Shown: positions 53,108-62,299, counted from the first letter of the stretch. The stretch is 64,000 nucleotides of DNA from Clostridium estertheticum (GCF_026650985.1 NZ_CP086239.1:2170001-2234000); one strand, 5' to 3'. Numbers and translations: made by a program. The notes: generated by a model not told the origin, from the letters alone.

Positions 53108-54313
53108 ATGAAAAATTTAATTTTTAATGACGACCAATTTGCATTTCAACTAATAAGATTACTTGGAGAATCAACTTTTGGAGCTTCTGACATCGGAGAA
53201 GTTATTTCTACTGCTGAAAGAATAAAAGAAGGAGATTATAAAAGCTGGTGTGATGAATGGAGCAAGACAGCACAAAGGCTTCATAAAATTGCTGATGACT
53301 GCTACTTAAAAGGGCATATGGTTAGCGCTAAAAAAGCCTATCTTAGAGCCTCTAACTATTACAGAACAGCTGAATTCTATATGCACGAAAATCCAAACGA
53401 TTCTAAAATAAATGAACTATATGAGTTAAGTCTTGAATGTTTTTCGTATGTTATGAAGCTTAATACTCCATTTATTGAAAGAGTAGAAATTCAATATGAG
53501 GGTACAACACTTCCAGGTCACTATTACAGATTAGAAAATTCAAATGAGCCAAAACCTGTATTAATTGCTATGACTGGTTTTGATGGTACAAAGGAAGAAT
53601 TCTATGGATTAGCCATGACAGCACTGGAACATGGAATGAATTGTTTAACTATTGAGGGACCAGGACAGGGTGAGGTTGCTAGAAAACAGAACTTATTTTT
53701 CAGACACGATTATGAGAAAGTAGTTATCCCCGTTGTAGACTATTTGATTTCAAGGTCAGAGACAGACCCAGATAAAATTGTCTTATGGGGAGAAAGCCTA
53801 GGCGGTTATCTTGCTCCAAGAGCTGCTGCTTTTGAACACCGTATTGCAGCTTGTATTGCAAATGGAGGAGTATATGATTTTTTAGGAGGGTATGTACATG
53901 GTACAGATACCACAAGAGAAGAACTTGTAAACTTTGCACATTCTAATCCTGATAAACTTAATAAATCTTTGTATGATGAAATGAAGACTAATTCAAAATC
54001 GAGATGGGCTATTTCACATGGAATGTATGTATTTGGTGCGGATAATCCAGCTGAATTGGTTTTAAAGGGTGATAAATTCTATCTAAAAGGAATAGCAGAA
54101 AAAATCAAGTGCCCTACGCTGGTTCTCGATGCCGAAAATGATGGATTACTTGGAGGACAAGCAAAACCTTTGTATGAAAAACTTCTATGTAAAAAAGACT
54201 ACATGATGTTTACCTCTGAAGAAGGAGCTGAATTTCACTGCCAGGTTGGAGCCAAACTGATTGGAAATGAGCGTATTTTTAGTTGGATTGAAACAATTCT
54301 TAAAAACATCTAA
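53108..54313 (+). CDS. FrsA-like alpha/beta hydrolase
   Basis: The 401-residue cytoplasmic hydrolase has a helical N-terminal cap (1-120) and an alpha/beta core. Nucleophile elbow GESLGGYLAP, acid in LDAENDGLLGG and base in EFHCQVG complete the triad; TIEGPGQGE is characteristic of the FrsA / dihydropseudooxynicotine hydrolase-like group. AAAGGAGAAAG precedes the ATG. Its consensus promoter carries TetR-type operators, so it is repressed until an inducer is present. The substrate is unknown; C-C bond or ester cleavage of an aromatic or detoxified compound is possible. Confidence 0.88.
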   Translation: MKNLIFNDDQFAFQLIRLLGESTFGASDIGEVISTAERIKEGDYKSWCDEWSKTAQRLHKIADDCYLKGHMVSAKKAYLRASNYYRTAEFYMHENPNDSKINELYELSLECFSYVMKLNTPFIERVEIQYEGTTLPGHYYRLENSNEPKPVLIAMTGFDGTKEEFYGLAMTALEHGMNCLTIEGPGQGEVARKQNLFFRHDYEKVVIPVVDYLISRSETDPDKIVLWGESLGGYLAPRAAAFEHRIAACIANGGVYDFLGGYVHGTDTTREELVNFAHSNPDKLNKSLYDEMKTNSKSRWAISHGMYVFGADNPAELVLKGDKFYLKGIAEKIKCPTLVLDAENDGLLGGQAKPLYEKLLCKKDYMMFTSEEGAEFHCQVGAKLIGNERIFSWIETILKNI

Positions 54314-54343
54314 GATAATTAGTCATTCTACAATCTAGGTTAA

Positions 54344-54410
54344 TTTCCTTAATTACAAATTAAGGAAAGGCTAAGCAATGGATATAGAATCCACTTAGTA
54401 GCCTTTCCTT
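54344..54410. terminator. Convergent terminator with two alternative hairpins
   Basis: TTTCCTTAATT (54344-54354) pairs with 54358-54368. AAGGAAAGGCTAAG (54362-54375) pairs, with a two-base bulge, with 54394-54410. The shared AAGGAAA makes them mutually exclusive. They separate the converging hydrolase and ferredoxin genes. Confidence 0.65.
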
Positions 54411-55191
54411 AAAAGTCATTAACTTTAATAAAAGGGTTTTTATATCGTTTTTTTCCTATAGTACCTTTGCCAAATTGTATCGCATCTTTTGGACAATAGC
54501 TTAAACACCTAAAGCACATTTCACAATTATGTGCCCAGATAGGTTTGCCATTTTTCAATATAACATTTTGAACTGGGCATATTTTTTCACATAACCCACA
54601 TGAAATACAATTTTTATCAACCACAAAAATCTTATCCAGTTTAGGAATAAATGGTGAGATAATCCTATAAAAAATACTTGTCTTTAGAAGACACTCCTTA
54701 AATGTACCTCGTTCTATTTTAGCAATCTCATTATTTTTTATTAATAAAGCAATTTCACTTAATTTTTTTTCTGCAACTATAAATAGAGACTTCTGATCTA
54801 CAATAGAATCTGCACTATGTTTAGGTGTAAAATTTGAAGGCAGTTTCAGTGAAAAACCTAACGAAAGCTTAAATCCCCTTGATGATAGTTTATTAGACAA
54901 TACTAATAGGGAACCAGCTACTTTTCCTCCATTAGTTGCTACTGCAAAAAAGAACTTATCTTTATTCTTATATGAAATTACCTTTATAAATTTAGATACT
55001 ATTTTAGGAATCCCCCACATATATACTGGATAAACAATTCCAATTCTCTCAGATGAAATTAGAATTTCTCCATTTTTTTTCAAAAAACTAGTAATCGAAA
55101 CAATAGTTGAATCACCCAATTTTATAGCTAAATCTTGAGCTACTTTTAATGAATTTCCTGTTCCAGTGAAATAGAAGATAGTATTTTTCAT
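54409..55191 (-). CDS. EFR1-type flavodoxin-ferredoxin protein
   Basis: The 260-residue fused electron-transfer protein has an N-terminal flavodoxin-like FMN site IFYFTGTGNSLKVAQDLA and VYPVYMWGIPKIVSKF. The C-terminus has two 4Fe-4S motifs, CISCGLCEKICPVQ and CEMCFRCLSYCPKDAI. I start it at 55191 after GGGGGG. A promoter with TetR-type palindromes lies about 250 bases upstream, making it a probable member of the same regulon as the hydrolase, perhaps supplying electrons to the same pathway. Confidence 0.9.
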   Translation of the reverse strand: MKNTIFYFTGTGNSLKVAQDLAIKLGDSTIVSITSFLKKNGEILISSERIGIVYPVYMWGIPKIVSKFIKVISYKNKDKFFFAVATNGGKVAGSLLVLSNKLSSRGFKLSLGFSLKLPSNFTPKHSADSIVDQKSLFIVAEKKLSEIALLIKNNEIAKIERGTFKECLLKTSIFYRIISPFIPKLDKIFVVDKNCISCGLCEKICPVQNVILKNGKPIWAHNCEMCFRCLSYCPKDAIQFGKGTIGKKRYKNPFIKVNDF

Positions 55192-55309
55192 AATATAAAT
55201 TCCCCCCATTAACAATTTGACATTTCCACTTTACGATAATTTTTAAAGTTGAAATGTTTAATAATAAAATAGTAGTTGGATGCCCTAATTCATGCCTTTT
55301 TTGCACTGA

Positions 55310-55390
55310 TCATATGTCCTTTTTAATAGCAGTCATCAACAATTTTAATAATTGAAATTTAAATTGGTAATTTTTTAAAACTAAATTCAT
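55310..55390 (-). pseudogene. Short ORF in the leader of the EFR1-type gene
   Basis: After AAAAGGG an ATG opens MNLVLKNYQFKFQLLKLLMT and stops after 26 codons, with coding-like sequence (KRHELGHPTTILLL) continuing in another frame. It is probably a broken gene between the TetR-type promoter and the EFR1 gene; it could also be a leader peptide. Confidence 0.35.
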
Positions 55391-55423
55391 CATTATTATC
55401 ATTTCCCTTTTAATATAAATTGT

Positions 55424-55495
55424 GAATGATCATTCGCATTTCATATTATAAAGAGCGCTGTACATAATGTCAATAGTAAATCGAATAATTATTCG
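55424..55495 (-). promoter_or_regulatory. Second promoter flanked by TetR-type palindromes
   Basis: On the minus strand TTGACA (55473-55468), 17 bases, TATAAT (55450-55445). CGAATAATTATTCG (55482-55495) lies upstream of the -35 and GAATGATCATTC (55424-55435) just after the -10. This is the same design as the promoter at 53.0 kb, pointing toward the EFR1-type gene. Confidence 0.8.
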
Positions 55496-55542
55496 CATTT
55501 TCTCGACAAATATGTTTTCAGCCTATAAACTACTAATTAACT

Positions 55543-55622
55543 AAGTGATAGTACTCCACCAGTATTAATATCTAGGGCAACAGCTGCAGCTCTTGTAGCG
55601 TTTGAAACATCTAAGTCATTAC
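55543..55622 (-). pseudogene. 80-base fragment of a PBP2 gene
   Basis: This stretch matches 47979-48058 inside the PBP2 gene with a few changes. On the minus strand it encodes DVSNATRAAAVALDINTGGV. No other part of a PBP gene is present. Confidence 0.8.
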
Positions 55623-55812
55623 CGCAAACCTGTTGAATTTGCTTATATATCCTAATACTGATGATTGGATTGAGAAGGCACAGGATATCTAGATAGTGAG
55701 TTTAACTATATTCCGAGAAAACCAAGCAATAAAAAGGAATGTGTAGCGGGGATCTCTATCCGTTTTCTTACTGTATTGGCTCATCTTTTTTTATTAACTG
55801 TCTTTAAGGTTT
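55623..55812 (+). other. Decayed coding-like region
   Basis: Frames such as NLLNLLIYPNTDDWIEKAQD then a stop, and FNYIPRKPSNKKECVAGISI, look like fragments of genes but have no starts. No family recognised. Confidence 0.3.
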
Positions 55813-55875
55813 AGCTTTATATACGCGAATGGTACAATTTAAGTAGAAAAGATATTAAATTAGGAGGAGCATATA

Positions 55876-56553
55876 ATGAGTGAGTTAATTTCTGCCTTAA
55901 ATCATCGTGGTGTTAATTTTATCAAGACAGTTGATATATCAATGCTCTCGGTAAAAGAAAATAGAGGTTACAGCGCTGCTATTTTGATAGGAATAGTTCT
56001 AAGCGAAGGTTATATTTTTCGCCTATCAAAAAGAAACATAGCAGATCATTCCGAGTTCGGAGAAAAGGAACACCTTGTTAATGAACTTGCAGAATGGACG
56101 GCTGATTTTATTATTACAAAAGGATATAAAGCCTTTGCACAATCAGAAAAAAATCTAATACATGGCTTTTATAATGAAACTACGAAAACCACACCTCTTC
56201 CACATAAAAAGATTGCCATATTGGCTGGATTAGGCTGGATTGGGAAAAGTAATTTATTAGTTACCAAAGAATACGGAAGTGCGTTGTGTATGTGTACCGT
56301 TTTGACAAATGCACCGTTACCTATTGAAAATCATTCAATAATAATGCCTAAATGTGAGGAATGTACTGTATGTAAGGATATATGTCCTACGGGAGCTATC
56401 CATGGTTCTACATGGAAACCAGGTATGAATAGGGATTTTATAGTTAATGTCTACCACTGTGTTGGTTGCTTAAAATGTTTAGTTAATTGTCCATGGACGC
56501 AAAAATATATGGACAATAATATTGATAAACAAAATGAGTGTAGGAACGGTTGA
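55876..56553 (+). CDS. QueG-like double 4Fe-4S protein, short form
   Basis: The 225-residue iron-sulfur protein has an N-terminal cobalamin-binding-like region (GYSAAILIGIVLSEGYIF, LAGLGWIGKSNLLVTKEYGS) and two clusters CEECTVCKDICPTGA and CVGCLKCLVNCPW. It resembles epoxyqueuosine reductase but lacks the C-terminal HEAT repeats and is much shorter than the usual 300-380 residues. AGGAGGAGC precedes the ATG. It is monocistronic. It is probably a QueG-family reductase of unknown substrate rather than true QueG. Confidence 0.8.
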   Translation: MSELISALNHRGVNFIKTVDISMLSVKENRGYSAAILIGIVLSEGYIFRLSKRNIADHSEFGEKEHLVNELAEWTADFIITKGYKAFAQSEKNLIHGFYNETTKTTPLPHKKIAILAGLGWIGKSNLLVTKEYGSALCMCTVLTNAPLPIENHSIIMPKCEECTVCKDICPTGAIHGSTWKPGMNRDFIVNVYHCVGCLKCLVNCPWTQKYMDNNIDKQNECRNG

Positions 56554-56618
56554 TTAATTAATTCGCCACACTCGAATATATTTGTGTTTTTCTGTAACTT
56601 ATTGCTCTCAAAGACAAA

Positions 56619-56804
56619 TTATTTCAAAATATCAAATATTGCTGGTATACCATTAATGATTAGCATTATTCCAACAACCCTTATAGGCAATCTTGATAAA
56701 GTACCATCTTTTTTAAATAGAAACACTGCTGCTTTTCCTATAAAAACATTCAATATTATTCCTAAAATCACTGCTGCTATCAACATTATCAATTTTAGAT
56801 TCAT
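56619..56804 (-). CDS. Small two-helix membrane protein
   Basis: The 61-residue protein has helices LKLIMLIAAVILGIILNVFI and IRVVGIMLIINGIPAIF. ATG 56804 follows AGGAGTG. It is last in the ABC exporter run, 20 bases after the permease, so it may be a small accessory subunit. Confidence 0.65.
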   Translation of the reverse strand: MNLKLIMLIAAVILGIILNVFIGKAAVFLFKKDGTLSRLPIRVVGIMLIINGIPAIFDILK

Positions 56805-56824
56805 AGTAATCACTCCTGTTTTTG

Positions 56825-58006
56825 TTATTTTAAAAAGCTTTTTTCAGCTTTCATATTAATATTTGTTAATATTGTTGATACTAATAGCCCTAATATGCCA
56901 ATAGAAAGTAATATTACTATACTGTTTATTTCTAAACTTAGTGGTGAATTGTTAAAAATCACATCTTTTAGTGCCCTTATCCCCCAATTTTCAGGCATGC
57001 ATCTTGATATAATTTGAAGTGTTTTTGGGGCTGTTAGTTCATCCATAGAAAAAAAGCTTCCTCCAAGCATACCGGTTATTACCATTAGTACTGACCCCAA
57101 TATAGTAAATGTCTGATGTTTTTTTACAAAAGGAACAAATATCATTACTATTCCAACCACAGCAAACAGGTATATTGCAAATATAGATGCCTCTGGAAAA
57201 ATATTATTAGCTATACTTGCCTTTAAAGCATATTTCCCCACTAAAAGTATTGCTGCTATAACTGTAAGCCCTAGTATATAAGTAGCTATGATTTTGCTTA
57301 TCAAATATTTCAAGTAACTTGTTGGCATCCCTTTTATTCTATTAAAAGTGTTATTTTCTCTTTCTTCTATTAAAGTTCTAAAACCTTGAACTACAACAAA
57401 CCATATAAACATTACTAAAAACCCAATTAATCTTTCAGTAGTCTTATCTTCTGTTTTTTGACTTGTGTTTATCTCTCTATAAGAGCTTGATATACTATTA
57501 TCACTGTTTACTTTGTTAATAAGTTTTTTTGATATTTCATCATTATTAACCTTAAGAACATTTGAAATATTTTTTGAATCTGTAGTAATCTTTTGTAAAG
57601 CATTTTCTTCAGATAAAATAGTGATAGAAAGATTTTGTCCATCAGGATTATCATAATTTTCAATAAGCTTAACATTATTTAATGCTTTGCCATTTTTTAA
57701 GCTTCTTTCAAATCCCGCATCTATTACTGCGCCATTATTAATATCACCATTATCAATTTTATTTTTTATATCCTTTTCCGCTAGTATAGTTACACTTAAA
57801 TCTTCGTGCTTTTCTATCATAGCTATTAACTGCTTAGATGCTTTACTTTTATCATTATCCGCTAAATATACATTTGTTTTACTACTGCTAGTTGAAATTG
57901 AAAATAACCAGGTAAGTAATAACGGTGCTGCAATCATGATGAAAATTGACATTCTATTATTAAAAAGAAGTTTTAGTTGGTTTTTTATCATAATTAATAT
58001 CTGCAT
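56825..58006 (-). CDS. ABC-2 type exporter permease
   Basis: The 393-residue permease has an N-terminal helix (MSIFIMIAAPLLLTWLFSIS), a large extracellular domain of about 150 residues and five C-terminal helices, the NatB/YhaP or LinearmycinR-like layout. AAAGGAGAG precedes the ATG. It forms a heterodimer candidate with the preceding homologous permease. The cargo is probably a lipid, peptide or antibiotic. Confidence 0.9.
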   Translation of the reverse strand: MQILIMIKNQLKLLFNNRMSIFIMIAAPLLLTWLFSISTSSSKTNVYLADNDKSKASKQLIAMIEKHEDLSVTILAEKDIKNKIDNGDINNGAVIDAGFERSLKNGKALNNVKLIENYDNPDGQNLSITILSEENALQKITTDSKNISNVLKVNNDEISKKLINKVNSDNSISSSYREINTSQKTEDKTTERLIGFLVMFIWFVVVQGFRTLIEERENNTFNRIKGMPTSYLKYLISKIIATYILGLTVIAAILLVGKYALKASIANNIFPEASIFAIYLFAVVGIVMIFVPFVKKHQTFTILGSVLMVITGMLGGSFFSMDELTAPKTLQIISRCMPENWGIRALKDVIFNNSPLSLEINSIVILLSIGILGLLVSTILTNINMKAEKSFLK

Positions 58007-58026
58007 AGTTTACTCTCCTTTCAAAA

Positions 58027-59268
58027 TTATCCTTTAGATGTATTATCTTTTACTAAAAGATTATTTTTCCCTTTATTAAGTAGTATTAATGCCATTATCA
58101 AAAACACTGCAGCTATTGCTAAAAGCTCTAAAAGATCCATATAAATATCACCTATTCCCTTACCTTCACAAATTGCTAAATAGCAGTTTATTGCTTTTCC
58201 GTTTGGTATTATTTTCTGGATCATTTGGAGGTTATTAGGAAAATTACTTTTACTTATAAGGCTTCCACCAAGGAAACTGAATCCCCACAAAATTGGTGTA
58301 GCAAAAGTTGAAATTTCCATATGATTTTTTGCTGTTATCCCAGCACAAAATACAATCAGTCCAATAGTTAAAGCATAAACTGCTGTTACTAATAAAATGT
58401 AAAATATATTTCCGAAGCTCTCTCTAAAAACAATTCCACCTATTGTAATTACTGTGATCATCTGAACCATTATTGCAAATACAACTCCAATTACTTTACC
58501 AAACACATATTGGAAATTTGCTGTAGGTGTGGATTTTATCCTATTCATGGTGTTATTTAACTTATCATTAACTATGCCATGTGCTAATTCAAAGGCTGTT
58601 AGAATGGAGAACATTACTACCATTCCAATAAGCATATATTGCATCACATCTATAGGTTTTGCATTCTTTCTTGTAGCTATTTTTGAGATTTCAGAAGAAT
58701 TACCACTTGTATTTTGTATATCACTAATTAACTTATTTACATCTACTGACCTTACATTTGATTTATTTAAAGCCATATCCTCTATAACTTCATTTTGCTC
58801 AACTCTCTTTATAGAAATATTTTTATCAAAACTATTTAAAATGGTTTTTACTATTGAAACATCATCTGATTTGTTGTTATCTCCTATTACAGAAATGTTT
58901 GTCTTAGAATTATTTATATAGTTTTTAGTAAAATCTTTTGGCACATAAACTAAAGCTACATAAGTTCCATTACTTACTAATTTTTTACCTTCCGAATAAC
59001 TTTTCACAACTTTTAAATTTATTACTTTCTTTACATCCTTGCTTTTAAATACATCATCTCTTAAAGTATTGGAAAGATTTAAACTTTGAAATGATGAATC
59101 CTCGCTGTAATATCCTACATTAAATGTTTTTAATGTAACTTGGCTACTATTAAGTGATCCAATTATTAACACAAGTACAATTGGAAATAATACCAATTTA
59201 AAATAAAATACCTTAGATTTTAATAACAGCTTAGTATCTAGTAAAAACAAACGTACTAGTTTATTCAT
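58027..59268 (-). CDS. ABC-2 type exporter permease
   Basis: The 413-residue permease has the same architecture as its downstream partner: N-terminal helix LVLFPIVLVLIIGSL, extracellular domain and helical C-terminal half (MLIGMVVMFSILTAFELAHG, VAIMVQMITVITIGGIVF). GGGAGGTGAC precedes the ATG. It is 20 bases from both the ATPase and the second permease genes; clearly one operon. Confidence 0.9.
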   Translation of the reverse strand: MNKLVRLFLLDTKLLLKSKVFYFKLVLFPIVLVLIIGSLNSSQVTLKTFNVGYYSEDSSFQSLNLSNTLRDDVFKSKDVKKVINLKVVKSYSEGKKLVSNGTYVALVYVPKDFTKNYINNSKTNISVIGDNNKSDDVSIVKTILNSFDKNISIKRVEQNEVIEDMALNKSNVRSVDVNKLISDIQNTSGNSSEISKIATRKNAKPIDVMQYMLIGMVVMFSILTAFELAHGIVNDKLNNTMNRIKSTPTANFQYVFGKVIGVVFAIMVQMITVITIGGIVFRESFGNIFYILLVTAVYALTIGLIVFCAGITAKNHMEISTFATPILWGFSFLGGSLISKSNFPNNLQMIQKIIPNGKAINCYLAICEGKGIGDIYMDLLELLAIAAVFLIMALILLNKGKNNLLVKDNTSKG

Positions 59269-59287
59269 AGATTTGTCACCTCCCTTA

Positions 59288-60220
59288 TTATTCTCTTAAA
59301 GATTTTCCTGTTACTTGAAGAAAAATACTTTCTAGGTTTACTTCGTCATATTTGAAACCAGTTAATTTTATTCCAAGTTTTCTTATATCCTCAACAATAT
59401 CTATAATATTTTTTCCACTTGGATTTACTAACATAGCTATTTCATTTTTGTTAATTCTAACTTCTTCTGTTCCAACAATATTTTTAACTTTTTCTAAAGA
59501 ATCCTTATCCGCTTTGCTGTAAGTAACTGTTAACGTATCTTTTACTTTAAGCTTTTCCTTTAACTCCTCTTTAGTTCCTAGCGCTATTAGCTTTCCATGA
59601 TCTACAATAGCAACTCTTTTGCAAAGATACTCAACCTCTTCCATATAATGACTAGTATAAATTACTGTCATACCACTCTCTTCATTTAATCTTTTTATTG
59701 TTTGAAGAATATGATTTCTAGACTGTGGATCTATTCCAACTGTTGGTTCATCTAATATTAAAAGCTTTGGGTTGTTCATTAATGCAATACCTATATTAAC
59801 TCTTCTCTTCATTCCTCCTGAAAATTCCGAAACTGCTTGGTCTTTTTTATCTTTTAGTTCTATAATATCTAGCACCTCAGACGTTCTGTCTTTTAATTTT
59901 TTTCCTTTTAAGCCATATAGGCATCCAAAGAACTCTAGATTATCTTTTGCACTTAAAGCTTCGTATAAAGCTATATCCTGAGGTACTATTCCCATTATTT
60001 TTTTTATTTCCATAGGTTTTTCTCTTAATGATTTATTATCAATTCTTATGTCACCTCTTGTAGGTGGACTAACCGTACTTATCATAGAAACAATAGTAGA
60101 TTTTCCTGCTCCATTTGGTCCCAAAAGCCCAAATATTTCACCTTGTTCTACTTTAAAAGAAATATTATCAATTGCTGTAAATTCACCATATTTTTTTGTT
60201 AAATTTATTAATTCAAGCAT
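59288..60220 (-). CDS. ABC exporter ATPase
   Basis: The 310-residue ATPase has Walker A LLGPNGAGKST, signature EFSGGMKRR, Walker B LLILDEPTVGID and switch His in YTSHYMEE. The C-terminal extension is of the antibiotic or lipid exporter class. AGGGGGC precedes the ATG. It is divergent from the NarL-type two-component system, as in bacitracin-like or linearmycin (LnrJK/LnrLMN) detoxification modules, so stress-induced export is likely. Confidence 0.93.
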   Translation of the reverse strand: MLELINLTKKYGEFTAIDNISFKVEQGEIFGLLGPNGAGKSTIVSMISTVSPPTRGDIRIDNKSLREKPMEIKKIMGIVPQDIALYEALSAKDNLEFFGCLYGLKGKKLKDRTSEVLDIIELKDKKDQAVSEFSGGMKRRVNIGIALMNNPKLLILDEPTVGIDPQSRNHILQTIKRLNEESGMTVIYTSHYMEEVEYLCKRVAIVDHGKLIALGTKEELKEKLKVKDTLTVTYSKADKDSLEKVKNIVGTEEVRINKNEIAMLVNPSGKNIIDIVEDIRKLGIKLTGFKYDEVNLESIFLQVTGKSLRE

Positions 60221-60283
60221 TTCTTTGCCCCCTATTTGTTACTATACTCATATTGTACTTTTTATAAGATCCTTTGAATATAT

Positions 60284-60315
60284 ACTAAAGTAATCATATG
60301 GTATAGTACTTTAGT
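60284..60315. promoter_or_regulatory. Dyad between the exporter and two-component operons
   Basis: ACTAAAGTA (60284-60292) and TACTTTAGT (60307-60315) form a perfect 9-bp inverted repeat with a 14-base spacer, midway between divergent starts. It is a good candidate for the NarL-type regulator's site. Confidence 0.6.
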
Positions 60316-60383
60316 CATGAGTTTATCTATGGATATATGGAACTATGCTATAATAAAGAAAAATATGATTGAAGGTATGCATT

Positions 60384-61520
60384 ATGGATTTTCTTTTATC
60401 TGGAAAAAATAGATTTCTAGTCTTGAAAATTTTACAAATTATTGTTATCATAACGATTTTTAACAGTACACTACAAAGTCACTTTCAAATAATCACTATA
60501 TTCTTAATTGTTTTTTTAGCTATAAATGATTATATTAGAATAAGTTCTAATGAGTTTGTAAAATATATTTCTTATATTTTAAGCAATCTAATAATATGTT
60601 ACCTTGCCTATAAAACTAAAACTGATACTATAACATACAGTTCTCTTTTGACTGTAGAACTGATTATACCTATCAAAAAAATTTATAAAAGCTTATTTAT
60701 TATTAATTTTGTTAGCTTTGTTTTTTTAAGTGCAATATTATATTCAAACATCTTGTTTTATAATTTTGAAATTATATTGCGGAATTATGCTATAAACCTT
60801 ATAGTTTGTTTTTTAATTAAAAATATAATTATGGAAAAAGTTAAAAAAGAAAAGCTTAACGACGAGCTGGAGAAAACTAATTTAACATTAATACAATATT
60901 CAAAAAAAATAGAGGAACTTACTATTACAAAAGAAAGGACTAGAATTGCCCAAGAGCTTCACGATTCCATGGGTCATTCACTTGTGGCCTTAAGTATGAA
61001 TTTAGAATATGCAGAAAATATTGCTACTATAAACCCAGAAAAGGCTAAAATAGCTATGCATGACTGTTATTCTATTTCTAAAGATTGCATGAAAAATTTA
61101 AGGGGAGCAGTTAGTATACTTAAAGAAAATAGTACCCTTAGCCTAAGAAAGGATATTAATCAAATTTTCCTTAAATTTAAACAAACAGATAGATATGAGT
61201 TTAATTTAGATTTTGATGAAAACGTAGAGAAGGTAAGTAGTGGGATTAAAACTTGTATTTATAAAACCTTAAGAGAAGCAATTACTAACGGGATAAAACA
61301 TGGCAATGCTACATCCTTTAATATTCATATTGGTAAATCATCAAATAGTATCATTTTCAAAATAGAAAATAATGGTGTAGGTTGCAAAAAAATAATACGT
61401 TCTAATGGTATTATTGGTATGGAAGAAAGAGTGCATTTGCTTAATGGTGAAATCATCTTTAAGTCTGAGGATCTAGTTGGCTTTACAATAGAAGGGAAAA
61501 TCCCTGAAAATATATTGTAG
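60384..61520 (+). CDS. Membrane histidine kinase (HisKA_3, NarL type)
   Basis: The 378-residue kinase has an N-terminal block of about five helices with little extracellular sequence, an intramembrane-sensing design. HisKA_3 motif RIAQELHDSMGHSLVALSMN holds the phospho-His, and the ATPase N box is LREAITNGIKHG. A G box is VGCKKIIRSNGIIGMEERV. I start it at 60384 after GAAGG. It partners the regulator downstream and is divergent from an ABC exporter it probably controls. Confidence 0.92.
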   Translation: MDFLLSGKNRFLVLKILQIIVIITIFNSTLQSHFQIITIFLIVFLAINDYIRISSNEFVKYISYILSNLIICYLAYKTKTDTITYSSLLTVELIIPIKKIYKSLFIINFVSFVFLSAILYSNILFYNFEIILRNYAINLIVCFLIKNIIMEKVKKEKLNDELEKTNLTLIQYSKKIEELTITKERTRIAQELHDSMGHSLVALSMNLEYAENIATINPEKAKIAMHDCYSISKDCMKNLRGAVSILKENSTLSLRKDINQIFLKFKQTDRYEFNLDFDENVEKVSSGIKTCIYKTLREAITNGIKHGNATSFNIHIGKSSNSIIFKIENNGVGCKKIIRSNGIIGMEERVHLLNGEIIFKSEDLVGFTIEGKIPENIL

Positions 61521-61561
61521 ATAAAAAAAGTATTTTAAATTATAGATAGGAAGTGAAATTG

Positions 61562-62218
61562 ATGATTGATCTAGTTATTGTAGATGATCAAGAAATTGTA
61601 CGGGAAGGCTTAAAAAGAATTTTAAGTTTGAACGAGGAAATAAATTGTATAGGTGAAGCTTATAATGGCAAACAATTAATTGAGCTACTAAAAAAACTCT
61701 CTCCAAAAGTAATATTAATGGACATAAGGATGCCCCTTATGGATGGCATAGAGGCAACAAAATTTGTTAAAGAAAATCACCCAACTATAAAGGTTATTAT
61801 ATTAACTACATTCGACGAAGACGATTATATTTTTAAGGGACTAAAATATGGCGCTGACGGGTACATTCTTAAAGATTCCGGTTCAAAGGAAATAATAAAT
61901 TCTATTAAAGCTGCTTTAGAAGGAAGTATCTTTTTAAATCCTAAAGTCACTGGAAAAGTTGTTAAAGCTTTAAACTCTAGACCCATTGAACATTCTGCCC
62001 AAAAGAAAAATGATGAAAAAGAGAAATTGCTACAAATATTAACTCCCCGTGAGTTTGACGTGGCAAAACATATAATTGATGGGAAAAGCAACAAATCTAT
62101 AAGTGAAGCTTTATTTGTTACTGAAGGCACTGTGAAAAATTATGTGTCTAAAATACTAGAAAAACTACAAGTAAATAACAGAACGGAGCTTGTTATTTAC
62201 TTGCAGAAAATATTTTAA
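61562..62218 (+). CDS. NarL-type response regulator
   Basis: The 218-residue regulator has REC with D8/D9, phospho-acceptor D54 and LKDSG lysine. A LuxR-type HTH (TPREFDVAKHIIDGKSNKSI then SEALFVTEGTVKNYVSKILE) ends the protein. I start it at ATG 61562 after AGGAAGTG. It lies 41 bases after its kinase. Confidence 0.94.
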   Translation: MIDLVIVDDQEIVREGLKRILSLNEEINCIGEAYNGKQLIELLKKLSPKVILMDIRMPLMDGIEATKFVKENHPTIKVIILTTFDEDDYIFKGLKYGADGYILKDSGSKEIINSIKAALEGSIFLNPKVTGKVVKALNSRPIEHSAQKKNDEKEKLLQILTPREFDVAKHIIDGKSNKSISEALFVTEGTVKNYVSKILEKLQVNNRTELVIYLQKIF

Positions 62219-62299
62219 GAAAAGATCCATAAGTTAAAATAAACGCAGACAAAAGTATATTTTCAGCTATCTTTTGGACTGTATGTGGGTTTTAACTCT

